Translations under genes and position numbers: made by a program
Shown here: piece by piece, positions 52,374 to 54,815 of the stretch
How the letters are laid out: the number at the start of each line of letters is the position of its first letter
Position numbering within the stretch: position 1 is the stretch's first letter
Assembly: GCF_010501095.1 (NCBI RefSeq)
Contig: NZ_QVMP01000007.1
Location: 138,509 to 193,323 of the forward strand
DNA from: Dysgonomonas sp. 520
Lineage (GTDB): Bacteria > Bacteroidota > Bacteroidia > Bacteroidales > Dysgonomonadaceae
Direction: 5' to 3'
DNA length: 54,815 nt
Notes under the pieces: model-generated
What the model saw: the letters and a program-made list of their open reading frames with translations, nothing else
What the model was told of the DNA's origin: nothing
Databases searched by the model: none

Positions 52374-53159
52374 TTATTTAAGTTTCCTGCTTCTTTTTAA
52401 TTCTTCTTGAAGAGCTTTCATTTTTACTGGCTTAACAAAAATTTCATGAATAATTGATAAAAACAAATCGTGTAATCCATATGCATCATTCTTTGTAAAT
52501 TCATGGAGGGTTATATCTTCATCTGGATGTGCTCCTTGATTACCTATATCTTTTATTATTTTTGCGTTTTCATGAAAGACTTCGGATAAATCAATTTTCA
52601 GAGTGTTTTCATTTGATTTTAACCATTCTAATTGTTTATATAATGAATTTCCTTTTGCTCCGAGAATGTCTTTTACCAATATTTGTATTGCTCGTCTAAA
52701 TAATATTGCAGAAGCTAGAAATTTGGAATTTGCCAAACAATAATCCGCCTCGCTCGCTGTTCCCTTTAAAGAAATATATTCACTAGGAATGTCTTCATTT
52801 ATATAATTTTCGTTAGAAACAGGAATTCTATAAAGCATATATAATCTATGAATATAATTATATGTTCTGGAATTACCATTCACATTTGCAATTTGCTCTA
52901 CGAACTGAACTGTTTGTAAAAAGCTTTTCTTCCTACAATTTGGGCATTCTATATAAATGTTAATGAAACGGGGCAGATTTGTATCAGTATAATATGGAGT
53001 TTCATAACTTTTAGAATATACTTTCAGAAAAACATCTCTTTTACAACAATCACATATTCCTGGTAATTCCTGCGAAATAGAATCAGTATCTAATTCATAA
53101 ATGCATTCATAGTTTTCTTTAATATATTGTTCAAATTCCTCTAAATTAATTAAATTCAT
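52374..53159 (-). CDS. DUF4145 domain protein with N-terminal zinc ribbon
   Basis: 261 aa. Two CxxC pairs near the N terminus (Cys36/Cys39 and Cys72/Cys75) form a likely zinc ribbon. The C-terminal ~110 residues match DUF4145: FRRAIQILVKDILG and IGNQGAHPDEDI. The domain occurs alone in accessory regions and fused to restriction subunits; its biochemical job is not settled. It has a TATATTTG on the minus strand 64 bp upstream. Confidence 0.78.
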   Translation of the reverse strand: MNLINLEEFEQYIKENYECIYELDTDSISQELPGICDCCKRDVFLKVYSKSYETPYYTDTNLPRFINIYIECPNCRKKSFLQTVQFVEQIANVNGNSRTYNYIHRLYMLYRIPVSNENYINEDIPSEYISLKGTASEADYCLANSKFLASAILFRRAIQILVKDILGAKGNSLYKQLEWLKSNENTLKIDLSEVFHENAKIIKDIGNQGAHPDEDITLHEFTKNDAYGLHDLFLSIIHEIFVKPVKMKALQEELKRSRKLK

Positions 53160-53222
53160 AGTTTTGCTTTGCTTATTTGTTCCTTATCTGATAACAGACA
53201 AACTTAATTATAAATAATTTCA

Positions 53223-53230
53223 CAAATATA
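53223..53230 (-). promoter_or_regulatory. -7 element of the DUF4145 gene
   Basis: TATATTTG on the minus strand, in the gap after the small upstream gene. Confidence 0.45.
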
Positions 53231-53235
53231 TGAAT

Positions 53236-53520
53236 TTAGTTAAAAAAATTACTAGAATACCTCTCATATAATCTTTTAACCGCTGTAATATCAAAATTAC
53301 AACCTCGCCTTGTCCTAAATCCGTTTTGATTCAATTGTAAGACAATTTCACTCCATTTAGAGCCACTATTTCGCATTGTGGTTATAAGCGTACCTGCTTT
53401 CTTGTTTGCATCGTTTGAAAGTGCATTTTTCTTCCTAGTATTTTCCAAAAATTCAAATGTAATTTTTCTAAATTCCAAAAGTAAACAGGGTATTTGACAT
53501 TTGGTTTTTGAATTTGACAT
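53236..53520 (-). CDS. Small HTH-like protein related to recombinase/resolvase linkers
   Basis: 94 aa. Residues ~54-88 (SGSKWSEIVLQLNQNGFRTRRG then VKRLYERY) resemble the helix-turn-helix segment that serine recombinases use for 'choose motif, then read next' spacing, and also some small phage regulators. The first ~25 residues are low confidence: the ATG lies inside a 13-bp direct repeat, so translation may start later. It could be a DNA-binding regulator or a decayed recombinase fragment. Confidence 0.5.
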   Translation of the reverse strand: MSNSKTKCQIPCLLLEFRKITFEFLENTRKKNALSNDANKKAGTLITTMRNSGSKWSEIVLQLNQNGFRTRRGCNFDITAVKRLYERYSSNFFN

Positions 53521-53524
53521 TTGG
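53492..53524 (-). repeat. Two 13-bp direct repeats, 20-bp period, over the start codon
   Basis: ATTTGACATTTGG occurs at 53492-53504 and again at 53512-53524. The 20-bp repeat period (about two helical turns) puts both copies on the same DNA face, typical of a regulator site or iterons. The second copy covers the ATG of the 94-aa gene. Confidence 0.6.
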
Positions 53525-53530
53525 AATTAT

Positions 53531-53554
53531 AGACGCCTTGTAGCGTCTTTTTTT
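53531..53554 (+). terminator. Plus-strand intrinsic terminator
   Basis: A 6-bp stem (AGACGC with GCGTCT), a 6-nt loop and seven T. No plus-strand gene ends here, so it would stop antisense transcription coming across the 94-aa gene. Confidence 0.65.
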
Positions 53555-53590
53555 ATTATAGTAAAGTTATATTTTTGCTGTAAATTAAGT

Positions 53591-53665
53591 ATGATGTTTA
53601 CTTTCTATGGCAATATAGAGAGGGTGTATTTTGTTGCTTTTTGCGAAGTATATATATATAAATAG
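53591..53665 (+). CDS. Possible 24-aa small ORF
   Basis: Reads MMFTFYGNIERV..., 24 codons and TAG. A TATTTTTG element ends 14 bp before it (53570-53577) and a hairpin plus T-run overlaps its end. There is no similarity evidence, so it may equally be a small noncoding transcript or chance. Confidence 0.2.
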   Translation: MMFTFYGNIERVYFVAFCEVYIYK

Positions 53666-53685
53666 CCCTAAATAGGGCTATTTTT
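53660..53685. terminator. Terminator between the methylase and the small ORF
   Basis: AAATAGCCCT pairs with AGGGCTATTT over 10 bp around a 4-nt loop, TTTTT on the plus side; lies immediately after the stop of the methylase gene. Confidence 0.7.
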
Positions 53686-54536
53686 CATTTCACAAACTTA
53701 TACAACATCATATCAGTGTAGCCAGGAGTTTTATTGAGTGTCACATTCTGAGTATTTAAGACAGAATTATTGAATGGGTTGGAAAACCCTTTGTTTTTCT
53801 CAAACCACTCGCACAACTCAATCAATGAACTCTTGTTCGATGTGAAGAAAAAATAATTCGCCCCGACCAGAACTTTAAGTACATCAAGATAATCTCGAAG
53901 TTTCCAATATTTATCCGAGCCATAAGTTTTGGTATCAGTGGAAAGATATGGCGGATCAACTATAAAAATAACTCCCTCCATATCTTTATATTGATTATAT
54001 AATTCTCTGTAATCACAATGTACTATCTCTAAGCCAGCCAAATACTCATCCGGATTAAAATCATAATCGCAAGATTTTACATTGTTGTAAAAGTTTTCTT
54101 TTCGCAACTCATCAATATTCACAACATATTTTGCAGAAAACATAAGAGAGGACGACAATGTGATATAATCCACATATCCGGATTTATCAGCGAGTTCTAT
54201 CCGTTTCAATATCTCAGACCTTTTGTTATGCTCTATCTTCGTTCCTTTCGGATAACCCTCCAGAATTTTGCGAATATCGCTTAATAGCTTGTTAGTTTGG
54301 TCGATGTTGCGAAGTCGTTCCGAGTAATTGTCAAAATCATTGTAAACGACTTTCGCATCCGGGAATATAGACTTAGCCAAATGGGACAGCAAACCACTTC
54401 CCCCGAATAAATCAACAATAACTTTAACTTCTTGTTTTGATTTGAGATCATTCATCGCAACAACAAATGAACTTGCAAATCTCCTTTTTTGTCCCTGAAA
54501 TGGCAGGGGCGATGTTTTAAAAACTTTCTTTTTCAT
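53685..54536 (-). CDS. D12-class N6-adenine DNA methyltransferase
   Basis: 283 aa. Motif X-like PFQGQKRRFA near the N terminus, SAM-binding VDLFGGSGLLSH at 41-52, and catalytic VDPPY at 193-197 in the order X-I-IV of Dam-type enzymes. No restriction endonuclease is recognised next to it, so it is probably a solitary phage- or element-type methylase that hides the DNA from host restriction. The recognition sequence cannot be inferred. Confidence 0.88.
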   Translation of the reverse strand: MKKKVFKTSPLPFQGQKRRFASSFVVAMNDLKSKQEVKVIVDLFGGSGLLSHLAKSIFPDAKVVYNDFDNYSERLRNIDQTNKLLSDIRKILEGYPKGTKIEHNKRSEILKRIELADKSGYVDYITLSSSLMFSAKYVVNIDELRKENFYNNVKSCDYDFNPDEYLAGLEIVHCDYRELYNQYKDMEGVIFIVDPPYLSTDTKTYGSDKYWKLRDYLDVLKVLVGANYFFFTSNKSSLIELCEWFEKNKGFSNPFNNSVLNTQNVTLNKTPGYTDMMLYKFVK

Positions 54537-54585
54537 AACCTAAAACAATCTTTTTTTAATTGGTATTTAAATGCTATTTAATTAT

Positions 54586-54593
54586 TACTTTTG
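54586..54593 (+). promoter_or_regulatory. -7 element of the structured RNA
   Basis: TACTTTTG, plus strand, divergent from the methylase gene, ~50 bp before the stem of the RNA described next. Confidence 0.5.
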
Positions 54594-54598
54594 CAATC

Positions 54599-54735
54599 TC
54601 ACCACATATCAATAAAATGCGACACAGCGTAACAAAAAGGCATATTAAGCCCTCAGTTATGCGTGTCCTCGCATCTATTATTTTATGGTAGGTTAGTATG
54701 AGGTAGGATTCTACTAACGACTGGGGGCTTTTTTT
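54599..54735 (+). ncRNA. Candidate structured RNA with terminator (~135 nt)
   Basis: A long-range 11-bp stem (AAGCCCTCAGT, 54647-54657, with ACTGGGGGCTT, 54720-54730; one G-U) is followed directly by TTTTTTT, forming the terminator. Inside are two more hairpins: ATGCG-TGTCCT-CGCAT (54659-54674) and GTTAGTA-N13-TACTAAC (54692-54718). So the RNA would be a three-way branched structure. A 24-codon ORF (54617-54691) overlaps the 5' half, so it might instead be a leader-peptide attenuator. I do not recognise the family. Confidence 0.55.
54617..54691 (+). CDS. Possible 24-aa leader peptide within the structured RNA
   Basis: MRHSVTKRHIKPSVMRVLAS... ending W-stop. Basic at the N terminus and hydrophobic at the end. 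It overlaps the 5' arm of the terminator and the first hairpin, so ribosomes on it would disrupt the terminator fold. No SD seen. Chance remains possible. Confidence 0.25.
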   Translation: MRHSVTKRHIKPSVMRVLASIILW

Positions 54736-54815
54736 ACCCCTTTACAAAAACCTCCTTACAGGCGTTTTGGGCGTTTCTTCCTTGAAATTCTTGAATAACC
54801 CAATTTTAGAATCAT

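Larger units (their letters stand above)
47781..54815. mobile_element. Left part of an integrative element encoded by a large serine recombinase
   Basis: Begins in the gap between the aspartic protease and the recombinase and runs off the window. Support: a large serine recombinase at one edge, all other recognised genes on the opposite strand, accessory gene content (HEPN-like, LRR surface protein, DUF4145, D12 methylase), and unusual repeats and hairpins. No attachment core could be identified because only one end is present. No conjugation or phage structural gene is visible, so its type is open. Confidence 0.65.

Noticed and set aside
54692-54718. GTTAGTA...TACTAAC as an attC half-site
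   Set aside because: It is a single simple hairpin inside a terminator-ended RNA with no cassette pattern.
1-54815. tRNA, rRNA and CRISPR array
   Set aside because: No cloverleaf, rRNA segment or regularly spaced identical repeats were recognised by eye; a tRNAscan or CRISPR search was not run.

Overview
The window looks like chromosome from a member of the Bacteroidetes, most likely order Bacteroidales; a Dysgonomonas-like genus is only a guess. The evidence is: genes preceded by the TAnnTTTG promoter element typical of the phylum and mostly lacking Shine-Dalgarno sequences; many small lipoproteins with an SC or AC lipobox; Bacteroidetes-restricted families (DUF3822, DUF4271, DUF4625, paired OmpH/Skp-like proteins); a protein with a C-terminal type IX secretion (Por) sorting domain; and AT-rich intergenic DNA. 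No rRNA, tRNA or CRISPR array was recognised.

Region 1 (1-20.4 kb) holds central metabolism and envelope genes. It contains NADP-malic enzyme (maeB) between two same-direction copies of a ~140-bp palindromic repeat, an acyl-CoA synthetase, a DUF1287 protein, and class I fumarase. A four-gene FkbH / acyl carrier protein / MBOAT / SGNH operon follows that resembles a dlt or alginate-acetylation system with a different loading enzyme. Then come two Skp-like chaperones, the dipeptidase pepD, a DsbA/FrnE-like oxidoreductase, a lipoprotein, rsmD with DUF3822, and a POT peptide transporter.

Region 2 (20.4-46.5 kb) is mostly housekeeping: metA (Glu111 predicts an acetyltransferase), an ATP-grasp protein, zupT, an AraC regulator bracketed by inverted copies of a 24-bp palindrome beside a tail-fibre-like secreted protein, purL, fabD, a DUF45 metallopeptidase, hemD, DUF4271, metK with a SAM-II-like leader, and hisG. 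An ECF sigma factor operon, serS, a SPOR lipoprotein, an MBL hydrolase, dCMP deaminase, a CtpA-type protease and 5-formyl-THF cyclo-ligase follow. In this region promoters are repeatedly nested inside the terminator hairpin of the upstream gene.

Region 3 (about 47.8 kb to the right edge) is the left part of an integrative element. It opens with a large serine recombinase driven by a near-consensus TTTG-N19-TATTTTTG promoter, after which every recognised gene lies on the opposite strand: a small protein with its own operator-like palindrome, a HEPN-like protein, a BspA-type leucine-rich-repeat T9SS cargo protein, a DUF4145 protein, a small HTH-like protein and a D12-class adenine methylase. 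Its noncoding DNA is unusually structured. Two related ~80-bp hairpin elements with covarying stems lie at 52.06-52.26 kb, and a promoter plus branched ~135-nt RNA with a terminator lies at 54.6-54.7 kb. The right end of the element is outside the window.

The strongest candidates for new biology are the FkbH-ACP-MBOAT-SGNH operon, the metK leader, the branched RNA at the right edge, the covarying hairpin pair, and the possibly invertible araC segment.
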